Assembly (NCBI RefSeq): GCF_014805625.2 | Contig: NW_023998630.1 | Span: 52,860 to 116,859, forward strand | DNA length: 64,000 bases | Reading direction: 5' to 3' | Origin: Glossina fuscipes | Taxonomy: Eukaryota > Arthropoda > Insecta > Diptera > Glossinidae | Shown here: positions 23,644 to 33,727 of the stretch, piece by piece | How the letters are laid out: each line of letters begins with the position of its first letter | How positions within the stretch are numbered: the stretch's first letter is position 1 | The notes under the pieces: model-generated | Seen by the model: the letters and a program-made list of their open reading frames with translations, nothing else | The model's database searches: none | Told to the model about the DNA's origin: nothing | Made by a program: the position numbers and the translations under genes

Positions 23644-23875
23644 TTAATTGTTTTATGTTTTAAAAAAATACATTAACTTTTACAAAAAAATAGCCTTATC
23701 TTTATTTATTAATGTTAAAAGCTCAATATTGAGGCCAAAAGTAATTTAATTACCTTGATTATTAACTGTCCCCTCGGCTAGTGTCGATGGATCGGACAAC
23801 GTTGCTATCTAGGCACTTGTGAGACTGTATAGAATACATGCTGCCTTCATACGCCTTCATACACGTTTCTCTGCG

Positions 23876-24130
23876 TTACTTTCTACTGAAGCTTCCTTAA
23901 AATATTTTTTAACTCAAGCCTTAGCTTTTTCTATTCTTTTATTCCCTATTACTTTAATATATATTAATTTTAGTAAAAATTATAATTTAAATGAAATTAT
24001 AATTTCATCTGCTTTATTACTAAAAAGAGGATCAGCTCCATTTCATTTCTGATTCCCGACTGTAATAGAACGTTTATCAGGAATGAATTCTCTTCACATA
24101 TTAACTTGACAAAAATTAGCTCCTTTAATG
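23876..24130 (+). pseudogene. nd2: Nuclear mitochondrial insertion: nd2 (NADH dehydrogenase subunit 2) fragment
   Basis: From about 23882 the reading is [20 protein letters not shown], followed by [16 protein letters not shown], then TGA, FPTVIERLSGMNSLHIL, T, TGA, QKLAPLM. This is the insect ND2 segment with consensus '[10 protein letters not shown]...SSALLLKSGAAPFHFWFP...MTWQKIAPLM'. Both TGA codons (24050 and 24107) sit where Trp is expected, as in the mitochondrial code. The flanks are not mitochondrial: the N-terminal ORF extension from 23819 is unrelated, and similarity stops at 24130. About 85 codons of nd2 have been copied into nuclear DNA. It cannot be expressed with the nuclear code. 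Changes such as KSG to KRG show some decay. Confidence 0.88.
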
Positions 24131-24610
24131 TAATCCAGGCAAACGGTTACCTCCGATGGGGGAGATGTTTCAATGTTTGAATCGTAACAATTTTCTTTAT
24201 CGCTTCCGAAGGATAGACTCATAACGCTTTCAGCTTTTATATCCTTAAAAATTTGGGATGTTGTTTGCGGAGCAGCGTTTTTTTTGACAGCATATATCAT
24301 CTACGCCTATATTAGCTTTTACCACTTCGTTATCCTTTTCTTCGCGGGAGATTTCAACTACTGACTCATCAAATTCGTCACCAATATAGTTAACACATTT
24401 ACAAAAACTATAGAAATTTTTTGTATTTCGTTTGCTTGCCACTAATTTATTGATCACTTTAGTCATATGAGCTGAAAGCATATAAAACAATAACCTGCCT
24501 TTTTCCATTATATAATAGTCTTTTTGGGGCCAATTTTGCTTAAGGTCTCTTGTATCTCCCCCCAATACCACTCCTTCTCCTTTTTGCCCTACGTAAATTT
24601 AGTTTCTCTC
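24131..24610 (-). pseudogene. Unidentified minus-strand coding remnant
   Basis: Read on the minus strand from about 24600, one frame gives GGDTRDLKQNWPQKDYYIM and continues through FYMLSAHMTKVINKLVASKR to an acidic segment (SREEKDNEVVKANIGVDD). At the 8-T run 24278-24285 the frame shifts and continues as YAVKKNAAPQTTSQIFKDIK, then SLSFGSDKENCYDSN. With the frameshift repaired the stretch would be about 150 residues. No domain is recognised. The low-complexity run and coding-like composition suggest a gene fragment, adjoining the mitochondrial insertion directly. The homopolymer frameshift could also be an assembly error. Confidence 0.42.
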
Positions 24611-25980
24611 AGCAAATGATAAGCATCTTCTTTTGAGACTTTTTAACATTATCCTTGCAATAAAATATTGAAAACCTTGAAATTAAGAAACGAAAAGAAA
24701 AAGGCAAGAAGGACGAAAAATTGCGCACAAAAATTCTAATTCCAACAAGAATAACAACAGCCAGTAGAACAGCTGACTTTTTGAATCATTTTCAATTGTA
24801 AACAAATTCAGACGCCTACTCTCAGATATGACCAAATTATTTTTGAATTACTTTCATATATGACCAAATTCATAGTCATTTTTTCAATGCAACAGCTCTT
24901 AACAAATACAGATTAACTTTTTGAATTATTTTCAATTGTAAACATATACAGACGCTTAGTCCAAGATGTGACCAAATTCACACGCTAATGTTACGGGTTC
25001 ACGATGTGAATTTTGAACAATTCTGCTACTCTTCCATTTTTATTGATGTGTGACGAAGCATTACTCATCTGAATTTTTGTTATCGGATCCTTACGAAACT
25101 CCGTGAAAGTGTAAGAATGTCAAGTTTTCTATACAAAATTTGATGATGATGGCGAAAATGTGCTTCAATTGCGAAATGTTATTGGCTTGAAAAGTAAAAG
25201 AATTTTAAAGGGTACTACATGTAGAGTACTGGCTAAAAGCTAATGCTTTATAGTTTATTATTTAAACTCGTCGAAATGCCTTTAGAAAGTTGCACATCGT
25301 GTAGATGGAAGTGTTAAAGAAAACAAAACAAATTATTTTAACACTATTATTTTCATGGCAAACTTGAAGAGGTCATTATAAAGGATTGTTGGTTAAGATT
25401 CAAACTTATTTTTATCAAAATCAATTTTTTTTTTGTATTTTATTTATATCAGCTTCTGTCTTTAATTTGCTTTCGTGTCAGCATGGGTACTTGTCTCTCT
25501 CCTCTAACCCAATACAACTAATTTTTCTGTTATCAAATAAAAGGGCTTTGAGAGCGGAATACTAAAAACTAAATGTCATCATTTAAATAAAATATCTTGT
25601 GCGCCTTGAATTAACGGATTGTCTTTTCCTTAATACTTCTTAATTATCTTGATGTGGATAACAAATAATGGTCCTTGAACGTTTAATTAATGGCAATTTG
25701 TTGTTGTTCATACTAAATTATATACGGCAGAATGAACGGATGTGCCCTTTCTCAACAATCATCTCGATATGGGTCTAAAATAAAAGGGCTTGGAGGGTAG
25801 AAAATCAATTATAATAACCTAAAGACTATAAAATAAATTATACCGAATTTTTTTTTAAATTTGTGTTAATTTACAATATTAGAAAAAATCAAATTTCTTT
25901 AACCTTGAGATCTTAAGCACCCAACTCTTTTATGTACACATTCACATTAAAGTGAGTGAGACAAAATTTAGTTTCCAACT
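24611..25980. other. AT-rich stretch, no gene seen
   Basis: GACTTTTTGAATCATTTTCAATTGTAAACA-like text recurs near 24.78 and 24.92 kb as a small diverged direct repeat. Otherwise nothing is supported. Confidence 0.45.
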
Positions 25981-25981
25981 T

Positions 25982-26057
25982 TTATTCCATTTTCTAACGT
26001 TGGAGGCATGGTGGCTTAGTTATTCCATTTTCTAACGTTGGAGGCATGGTGGCTTAG
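25982..26057 (+). repeat. Perfect tandem duplication of a 38-bp unit
   Basis: The unit starting TTATTCCATTTTCTAACG and ending ATGGTGGCTTAG is present twice in a row with no mismatch (25982-26019 and 26020-26057). The lack of divergence suggests a recent duplication. Confidence 0.9.
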
Positions 26058-26382
26058 TTATGAAGGTTGCTTTAATATTGCATGCAATTCTCGAAACATT
26101 TTCGGTCACAGATTGATGCCAAAATTGCTAAGGCTAACCCATTGTGGAATATGTATTTAAGGACTACATTTGCTCTTCTAGAAGTTCAAATTTCTTTTCA
26201 TAGTTTCTGTTATGTAAATTTTATGCTTTCGTATGAAGAAAAGTGGGAGTTTTTTTTCTTTTCTTTTCTTTTTCTTCATAACGCTTAGTTTAAATCAAAT
26301 TTTGTACACTATGATATTTTTATAGTATGACGGCTTTTTCTGATTCTCTTTAATGACATAGAACCCCTGTTTACAACTATTT

Positions 26383-26413
26383 AAGACTGTTTAAGACTGT
26401 TTAAGACTGTTTA
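26383..26413 (+). repeat. Short tandem repeat, TTAAGACTGT x3
   Basis: Three consecutive copies of a 10-bp unit. Confidence 0.85.
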
Positions 26414-26419
26414 ATTACA

Positions 26420-27160
26420 TTTGATATACTTTCGATCCGGAATTTCGCTATTTTAACAAAGTGGGATGATGGTAGTTCAACGTTAATAGATGTTGAAGAA
26501 TATCTGAAGATGTCTCTCAAAAACACGAAAAAGCAACTGTATTATCATTGTTGTAAATACAGGTGCGCTCTGAAAAATGTTATATTATTACAAAATTGTG
26601 TTAAGTTCAATTTAATAAATAAAGAGAATATTGAGAACATTTAAAAATACCATTTTAATACCATTCCAAAAGAGGTTCAAAAATTATTCCATTCGATCCA
26701 ACGTTTTCCAGTTGCTCAAACACTATTCCTCAGCTTCCACTAAGACTTTACACTAATTTTTCATGCAACGACTTTTTAAAACGAAGCTTTATTCTCCTTA
26801 TTATGGGAAATGATCTTTTTTACGGCTAAATAGTCATTAAACATTGTATGTATGCTTGTTGAACTACTGCTTAAAGACGTTGCCTTCTGTGTGAATATCT
26901 TTACACACTGATCTCCGTTTAGAAGAAAAAAAAAAAAATGAGCCCAAATCATGAAGTCCACTTGTCGTGTAATGCGGTTGTGCTGTGCATGTATGTCAGT
27001 AAAATAACTCGGTTGCTTGGTTTCTGTGTGATGAGATGTCAATAATTTTAGAAAGAAGCGCGCACAAATATAATTTATAGCACTAACATATAATTTAAAT
27101 TAAGGATTTAAATTTTTACTTTTAGCGAAATTGTGTGAATCGAATTTTTATCCTTAAAGC
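26420..27160. other. AT-rich stretch, no gene seen
   Basis: No supported gene. The 88-codon minus-strand ORF at 26776-27042 has no recognisable feature. Confidence 0.45.
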
Positions 27161-27164
27161 ATTT

Positions 27165-27440
27165 GCACACTTATCCAATATATATCATAAAATAGATCCA
27201 CGTTTTCAGGTTCATACATGCGTATATGCAATGGTGGAATTTCATCTCCTTTCAAGAATGTAACCATTTCACATTAACGTAGAGGATCGGTAAGCTCCCT
27301 GTCCTTACGCGTTAACGTTGCGATAAGAGTATCTCCAGTTGGTTTTCCGTGGGGATTAAAATAAGTGTCATCAAATTCCATTATGTCATTAAACACATTA
27401 TTTCTGCGTATGGCTTTTGTTAGTTCAGCTATCTTCCGAC
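27165..27440 (-). pseudogene. Minus-strand coding remnant abutting the P-like element
   Basis: On the minus strand, from about 27440 down, the reading is ISRKIAELTKAIRRNNVFND, then EFDDTYFNPHGKPTGDTLIA, then TRKDRELTDPLR, a TAA stop, and CEMVTFLKGDEIPPLHIRMY through NVDLFYDIYW. About 90 codons with only one stop, and the composition is strongly protein-like. The first part (SRKIAELTKAI) loosely recalls the start of FAM184-type coiled-coil proteins, which I cannot confirm. It ends close to where the first P-like repeat begins (27462), on the opposite strand. Confidence 0.42.
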
Positions 27441-27521
27441 TTATTCTAAGACATTTTCACATATATGAAAATCGGATTGCAGCTTTTGAAGCCCAGCTGA
27501 AAGAGGCCGACACGGATAAGC

Positions 27522-27525
27522 AAAT
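27522..27525 (+). repeat. 4-bp target-site duplication of solo LTR copy 2
   Basis: AAAT here recurs at 28008-28011. Removing the intervening DNA recreates the exact 63-bp periodicity of the transposase repeat, confirming both edges. Confidence 0.88.
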
Positions 27526-28007
27526 TGTAATAAAAAAAGTTATTTCTGTGGTACTGAGTACAGAACGGATGTTGTATATATGAATGATATTTAGTATATT
27601 TTTATCATTCGGTGTACCGCGGCTTAGCCCTATGCTGCTCGGCTTTTGTGCGCCAAGCCTAACCGTCTCATGGAGTGCCAATGAAGCTCGGCAAGAGACG
27701 TTCCCTAACTTTGAACTTGGGCGGATTTAACGCCTTGTATTTTCAGCGAGTTAAACGCTTGATTGAATTGTTTGATAGCAATTAACTTTATTCAATTCTT
27801 ACCTGGCTATTTATACACAAATTATTACACTAAATTATTCTAACGTAAACAGATAGTAATTGTTTTGATTAGGGCGCCTGGCACCCAGCCAGTTGAATTG
27901 CGACAAAATCTTTGTTTTACTTTTTTTTGTTACAGAATTATGCAAATTTAGCATAATTCTGTCGCACTTTAAAGTGGATGCATACGACGGTATGCGATCA
28001 CACTACA
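27526..28007 (-). mobile_element. Solo LTR, copy 2 (482 bp), inserted in the P-like element
   Basis: It begins TGTAATAAAAAAAG and ends ATGCGATCACACTACA, with AAAT duplications on both sides. It aligns through its length with copy 1 at 18644-19147, sharing GCGCCAAG, CGCCTTGTATTT and CAGCGAGTTAAACGCT. Read on the minus strand it has TATAAATAG and AATAAAG. A perfect 12-bp inverted repeat (ACAGAATTATGC / GCATAATTCTGT) with a 7-base loop lies at 27932-27962. No internal coding region is present. Confidence 0.88.
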
Positions 28008-28010
28008 AAA

Positions 28011-28262
28011 TATATGAAAATCGGATTGCAGCTTTTGAAGCCCAGCTGAAAGAGGCCGACGCGGATAAGCAAATATATGAAAATGGGATTGCAGCTTTTG
28101 AAGCCTAGCTGAAAGAGGCCAACGCCGATAAGCATATATATAAAAATCAGATTGCAGCGTACGCAGCCCAGCTGGAAGAAGCCAACGTCGATATGGAAAT
28201 GCTAAAACGGCGGATTGCAGCTTTTGAAGCCCAGCTGGAACCCAAACCTGATAACGTGGTGG
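28011..28262 (+). repeat. Tandem 63-bp repeats encoding a coiled coil
   Basis: Four 63-bp units start at 28011, 28074, 28137 and 28200; a fifth, earlier unit is at 27462-27524 on the other side of the solo LTR. Each encodes about 21 residues like YENRIAAFEAQLKEADADKQ, exactly three heptads. The second unit has an in-frame TAG. P transposases have a coiled-coil dimerisation segment after the THAP domain; here it seems to have grown by tandem duplication. Confidence 0.85.
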
Positions 28263-29859
28263 TGGACATAGAAGAGCTTCGGAAAGTCGTCAAGTGTTTG
28301 ACGACTGAAGACAAAATAGTACAAATAACTTTCGACGAAGTCTTCACAAATAATATGTATTCGCGGAGGACCGATACGCTAATAGGATGCCAATACGCCG
28401 ACGACAAGCAGAAGGAAACCTACCCGTACAAAACAATGCTTGTCTTCGGCGTAAGAAGCCTGGCGACGGCTTTCAACCTCATTTTAAGCGTAAACCCTCC
28501 CCCCCGTCAAAGTCCAATGTTTCAGAAGAATTAATTTTGAAGAACATAGACATGGCAAAACAAATTGGGCTGGACGTGCGGGCTGTAGTGTGTGACCGGA
28601 ATAAGTCGTATGGTAAATTTACGGAAAAACTACCGCGTGGAGTAGTACACCTATATTATTATTTACACATCCTGAAGAGTCTAAAAGAAAACGGTGAGAA
28701 ATTGAAAGATGAGTACGGCTATTCAATAATGACCAAATTGTACAAGCTCGAAGAGACCACCAGCAAATTTTGGACCCTTCGAGGCGCCATTGTAAACGCT
28801 GGAGTTCCCTGGCATCTTTCAGAGTCGATGCAATTTTTCAACAACTCCACGACAGGCATCCTGGAAGCAGCAATCGAAGAAGGAGTTTTCAAAAGAGAGT
28901 CTGAAATGGCGAAGAGGACCTTGAAATTGTTCAAGGCAATAAACAGCTTTGTGAACATATTTCACCGAAGCTGTATAACGGCACGAAACGTAAACGAGGT
29001 AACCGGACATTTAAAAGAAGTCACCAACGACTTACTGAAAATTTATAAAAAGGACCCCACCACCATTGCCTTGGAAGAGACCGCAGCGAACTTTTCGAAA
29101 TTAATGAAAGATTTAACGAAGGCTTACTCTGACATAACTTTCACTTCATTCAGGGTAAGCCAAGACCTCCTTGAGGCGTTCTTTATAAATATTGGCAAAG
29201 TGACTCGAAAGAGGACCAGATCGCCCCGGAAACCGTGCAGTTGGTCTACCGCCTGAAAAATCTACAGTTATTCAAATACAAAACCGGATTCAAAACAAAG
29301 AATGATTACCGGTTAACAAATCTCCTGGATTGCAAAATAGAAGAAGAGCCCGAAGAAGACTACGTACCGTTCGGGCTCGATGGAGAGGTATTTAAGAATC
29401 CCCAAAACTTTGAACTTAAATACCACGAGATAAGATTTCTTCGACTATACACGACTCCGGATTAGATCGCTTTAACCGTGATCAGCTGAAATGCAGCCAC
29501 TGCCTACACGATATGACGGAGGAGGAGCGCGACTTCTGCAAAGAGGTGATGGGTGAGACGATGGCGAAGGACATCAAGCCGGCGTTTCCAAAACCAGCAG
29601 TTTCCAAAACAATGCTTTCGACGCTGCGTATGAAGTTTTTTATGCTGTGATGCGCAGGTATATGCTCGAGGCAGATGTAGGGAAACGCATATTGGCTACA
29701 GTGGTAGCTAATATTGATTTCTTCAAATCGGATGGATCATGGGTTTCCGGCAGGATGCACCGACAAAATTTACTCGGTTTCATCCTGACTATGCTGCTAA
29801 AAACGAAAAACTGTAGAGAGTCGATTGACAAGAACGTGTCCGCACACAAGTAAATACTA

Positions 29860-31005
29860 TTGTAGTTTTTAACTCAAGTTTATAATGGTGTAGGCCTACT
29901 GGGGAGCCAGCCATTCAAAATAATTGGGAACGCGCCCACACGGTATCTCTAAGGTGGTGTGGAAATCCGTGAGGTTTTTTCTTTTTGTTTATTTTTTTGG
30001 AGAAATGCGAACTTGGCAGCACGACATTAGCAAAATATGTTATCTCTTTATTGTTGTACCGCATTTATGTTGTGAACAATTTGATAAACTTTCTGTGGAT
30101 ATATAAGCCATATATGTCTGGGCTCATTCTATATCTCGAAAACAAAAGTTAATCCTAGGTCACTGATTATTTTCATTTAAAATGAAGTGGACAACCAGCA
30201 ATGTAAAAAATCCAAATTATACCGAAAATCATAATTTTTATGTGGGTACACAAACAGGTTCTTGTGTATTCTTGCGCCCGCCGCCGTTAGAGAGCTAACA
30301 TAATGAAGCGTTATTTCGAGTTAAAAACTCCCAAGAGGTAAAGATAATGGGCAGCCGTGCTACCATATTGTTCTACAGAAAAATGCAAACGAAAACCTAT
30401 AGCTTTAGAACCAAATATAGGAATAATTGTATATTAATTATTGTTCTGTTAATTAACCCGTCTTGCAACTTGCTTTTTATCTCATCCATCCACTTTTACT
30501 ATATAAATTACGTATTGTTGCGTATGAATTGATAAAAACCGTCTTAATTTAAAGGAAATTTACTGTGTAAACTACAATTTCTAACGCATAATTTATGTAA
30601 TTCCACATCATCAAAATTAACACGAATTACATTGCTTCACGTTCAGTCTACCAATAAAGCATATTGGAAATAAATACTTTATGAAATCAAGTAGTGTAAT
30701 TTCTTAACCACATTCATTTTATTCCAGTTTTTCCAGAATCAATAAATTTTTAAACTATATTTTAATGCCACAAAATATCTAACTACATAATGGTAAGACA
30801 ACTTCCCACCACATTTCTTCTTTCGGCAATGAGATCTGCAGACATGCCCCGGTTTTCTAATGAAAATCGTTGATTCATTGGCAATCTCCACTGCCTTCCG
30901 CACAGGTGTATGTTGACGTTACTAGACGTTACCACTTTTCCAGGTTCTTTAAGTCATCTTTTTATCGGTTTGCGGTTTGAAGGAGAGAGATGGTCGTGGA
31001 AGTAT
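29860..31005. other. AT-rich stretch, no gene seen
   Basis: The 3' end of the P-like element should lie in the first part, but no terminal inverted repeat was identified. Nothing else is supported. Confidence 0.45.
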
Positions 31006-31007
31006 TA

Positions 31008-31140
31008 GTATCATTATTATTATTATTATTATTATTATAATTTTAGACTAATGAAATAAATTCTTAGACATAGACCACTAGCAACACAGGCTATCGGCTC
31101 TAAATGTACATCAGATAACGAGCTTAGTAGTATTAAAAAA
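31008..31140 (-). mobile_element. 5'-truncated I-like element, 3' end only
   Basis: On the minus strand the sequence runs ACTACTAAGCTCGTTATCTG, GAGCCGATAGCCTGTG, CTAAGAATTTATTTCATTAG and then a TAA array. This matches 21098-21250, the 3' end of the complete element. About 130 bp remain. Short AGTATTA sequences at 31001 and 31129 could be the target duplication, but this is ambiguous. Truncation at the 5' end is the usual outcome of incomplete reverse transcription. Confidence 0.88.
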
Positions 31141-31404
31141 GTATGTATGGTGTTTGCATTATAATTATGGAGGAACATTGAGAATGCACGGATCAGTGGA
31201 TGCCCCAGAATTCGTAAATGGAAATTAAAATAAATTCCAAACTAAATTGTTTACTTACAAACAAAACGAAAACTGAACAAAAACGAAAACCTTAATTATG
31301 TGAGAGGTAAGTAAACTGATTTTATTTTTCTTTGCTTTTTACTTTTGTGTATGATCAATAATTTCATATGCCACCATATACTGACTAAGTGTTGTTAGGT
31401 GCCA

Positions 31405-32350
31405 TTTGAAGTTTCCACTGGAAAGTTTAACATTTTCAACTACAACTTTCGGCAGAGCGATTTTTGTTGTTTACTGGCATTAACTTTCGCGCGATGACTT
31501 TTTACGGCTTTCGTCGTGGATTGTCAAGACAAGAGTGCTAGAATCAATTTGGTTATTAATGATGTTTGACGCGCCACCCCTTGCCACGGCGAAAATCTTA
31601 AATCATAGCCGCCGTTCAATCACCACGGAAAGTGTTGTCCAAAACCAGCTATCGTGCAGAAAACGTTGATGCTGTATAAAAGCTGATAATGCAATGTCGA
31701 CACATGATATGCTCTAAGATGTAGGCAGCCTCTTTTACAAGTTCCACTAAACTATACAAAATATTACATGGTCATTAACTTGTACAAGAGGAATTTTCTC
31801 GTTGGATATCACATAATTTGACAAAATCCCAAAATATAGCCGTGTCGCTTGAGGCCTTGGGTTTAAAAGACTTATATAAATAAGACTTAACAGATGACGA
31901 ATCATCGATATATGTGGATGAGCCGGAAAACAAACAGCATTCGACTCTGCGAATGGTTCAAGGTTAAACAATTTCAACAAAGTTTGTTCGGGCATGAAGC
32001 ACTTTGAAACAAATAGTCGCCCGTTTATCCGCAGAAAACTGTACCCGTATCATTACTTTTAGAAAAAAGCAAAACGATCAATACTGAGCGTTGCGCGGCC
32101 ATTTATTTGCCGGAAGTCTCTTGTGAAATAAGGAAATCAAACACACTTATTCTCCATCACGCAAATGCGAGTTCTGAAATGTTTCTGCCTACAAGCGGCC
32201 AGTGACTTCCTTTTGTAACCGGATGTCAAGAATAAACTGTGTGGACGGAGATTTTCGTCGCCCGTAAGAAGCCATTGATGCGTTTAAAAATCCTGCTTTA
32301 AAGATGCCTCAAGTGGTATAAAAAATTGTTATAACAAACTGTTTGAACGT
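31405..32350 (+). pseudogene. mariner-family transposase pseudogene
   Basis: Reading across frames gives NFRAMTFYGFRRGLSRQE (N-terminal helix-turn-helix), YRAENVDAV near 31655, FSRWISHNL near 31795, DDESSIYVDEPENKQHSTLR at 31893 (first catalytic Asp, usually GDESW), then KFVRA near 31980. LILHHANASSEM near 32145 shows the second catalytic Asp of HHDNASSH replaced by Ala. EAIDAFKNPALKMPQVV lies near 32275. The third Asp block (PYSPDLAP) is missing, so part of the C-terminal half is deleted. Many frameshifts and stops. It is a different subfamily from the remnant at 7.6 kb, judging from the residues around the motifs. Terminal inverted repeats were not identified. Confidence 0.8.
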
Positions 32351-32369
32351 ACGCAAGATAGTAAAGATC

Positions 32370-33220
32370 ATAGAGGACAATAGAATAGTAGACAAGTTAG
32401 TGCTTCCCTTACACTTACCCGTGGTTGCTAGCGCATGTGGAGTGAAAGGAGCAAAAACATCAAAGTAATGATGAAAAGAAACGAAAAAGACGAATTCATA
32501 ATATTCATTAGTATAACACATACTTGAAGGAAGTTTATGATTGATTCAATTGCGTTCTTCTTGGGCTAGCCTGAATGAAGGCAGAAGTAGCAAGCAAATC
32601 ACACTAATAATGACACAAAACGGGATAGGCTCCGTTGTACTTTTTCAATTTCAAAACTAAGTAAAGTTTTATAAGTAGCATAGAACTCCTTCTTATATAC
32701 CGATGATTGCTTTTTTTGAATCGTTTAACGTATCAAATGCTTTAGTTTCATTTCAATTTTAACAAGCAGTTAATAACTCAGTTTAATTGCTGAAAAACAA
32801 CAACATTAAAAGAAGTTCGTTGCAGTTTTGTTTATTTATTTTCTTTTATGAATTCCAACACTTTTTAATGCCTTTGCATGGTACGTACACAAACCCTCAA
32901 AGCATTACTAATCGACGCTTCACTTAAATTTTATTTTAATCGTGTCCTTATGCGGTATATCTAGGTATCTCAAAATTCCTTAAAGGTAACGCCAAACATC
33001 GCCGACATAAAAATCTAACGTTCACAACACCCAGAACGATTTATTCAAATAAAAAGCGTACCCGGTAAGTGCAATGTAAAGTAAGCGATCACAAGCCATG
33101 CTGTGTAAAATAATCGCATAGTACAACAATCTCCTATTAATCCGGTTTAAAAAACTTAGTTAACTTAGCATTGGAAATAAGAGAAGAGGCTATCATTCCC
33201 ATATAAGCATTACCGTGCCA
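32370..33220. other. AT-rich stretch, no gene seen
   Basis: No supported feature. The 70-codon minus ORF at 32309-32521 overlaps the mariner end and has no recognised product. Confidence 0.45.
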
Positions 33221-33224
33221 GTAA

Positions 33225-33539
33225 AATTGTTCAATTAGCACCCTCCACCGTCCTTCTGCCATCATCAACATTTCTTTAAATGATATGAACGGTTGCGATG
33301 AAGAAGTTGATCAAATTGGTGATGTAGATGAAGAATGCGTTTATGTAAACGATGATGAAATGAATGAAGGAGATGACAATGATCATGATAATGATGAACA
33401 AAATAGGCAAGATGCTAATGAGCAGGAATTGACGAATGACAGCTGATTAGATGAGGGAAATCGGGAAGACGAAACAAACGGGGACACTGCCATTAATGAT
33501 AACGAGGAAGGTATTAATTACGTTATCATCGGAACATAA
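33225..33539 (+). pseudogene. Acidic exon-like fragment
   Basis: A single frame stays open for 105 codons except for one TGA at 33444. It reads RPSAIINISLNDMNGCDEEV and continues through a run dominated by Asp, Glu and Asn (NDDEMNEGDDNDHDNDEQN) to EDETNGDTAINDNEEG. Such acidic stretches occur in many nuclear proteins, so identity is not possible. It is the first of four exon-like pieces on this strand within 1.5 kb. Low-complexity GAT/GAA repetition could also keep the frame open by chance. Confidence 0.38.
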
Positions 33540-33586
33540 ACAAAATAATGCCTCACATTAGTTACAGCGGTCCTGTTAATTAATTA

Positions 33587-33727
33587 AACTCGACTCGAAT
33601 AAGTTTGAAAGAACTGGAATGCTTCAGCTATTCGCAAGATGACGTGCGATTTTCGGCGCGATTAGGTTCTCAAAAATTTACGGAGTTTGTGAAAAAAGAA
33701 TCGAATAGCAATTCGATGGAGAGTTGA
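33587..33727 (+). pseudogene. Exon-like fragment, unidentified
   Basis: An open stretch of 46 codons reads RISLKELECFSYSQDDVRFS, then ARLGSQKFTEFVKKESNSN and ends in TGA. The composition is protein-like and the sequence is less AT-rich than its flanks. No domain is recognised. It could belong to the same source gene as the acidic fragment just upstream. Confidence 0.33.

Larger units (their letters stand above)
27462..29853 (+). pseudogene. P-family transposase (THAP9-like), 5'-truncated and frameshifted
   Basis: After a coiled-coil repeat region the sequence reads QITFDEVFTNN (first catalytic Asp), then IGLDVRAVVCDRNKSYGK (second Asp), then HILKSLKENGEKLK (compare 'DPVHILKSLRNN'). Further on comes WHLSESMQFFNNSTTGILEA and SQDLLEAFFINIG (third acidic residue, Glu), followed by QLVYRLKNLQLFKYKTGF. 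This order matches P-element/THAP9 transposases. Breaks: a frameshift at the 7-C run 28499-28505, another near 29199, a TAG near 29463 and one more frameshift near 29610, plus a stop in a coiled-coil repeat. The final block (29620-29853) ends SIDKNVSAHK then TAA. No THAP zinc finger lies upstream, so the N-terminus is missing. The Asp of the DPVH motif reads Tyr. The enzyme would excise and insert the element; this copy is dead. Confidence 0.82.

Noticed and set aside
23819..23880. N-terminal 20 residues of the ORF containing nd2
   Set aside because: Not ND2-like; chance extension into flanking nuclear DNA containing a small duplicated CATACGCCTTCATAC.
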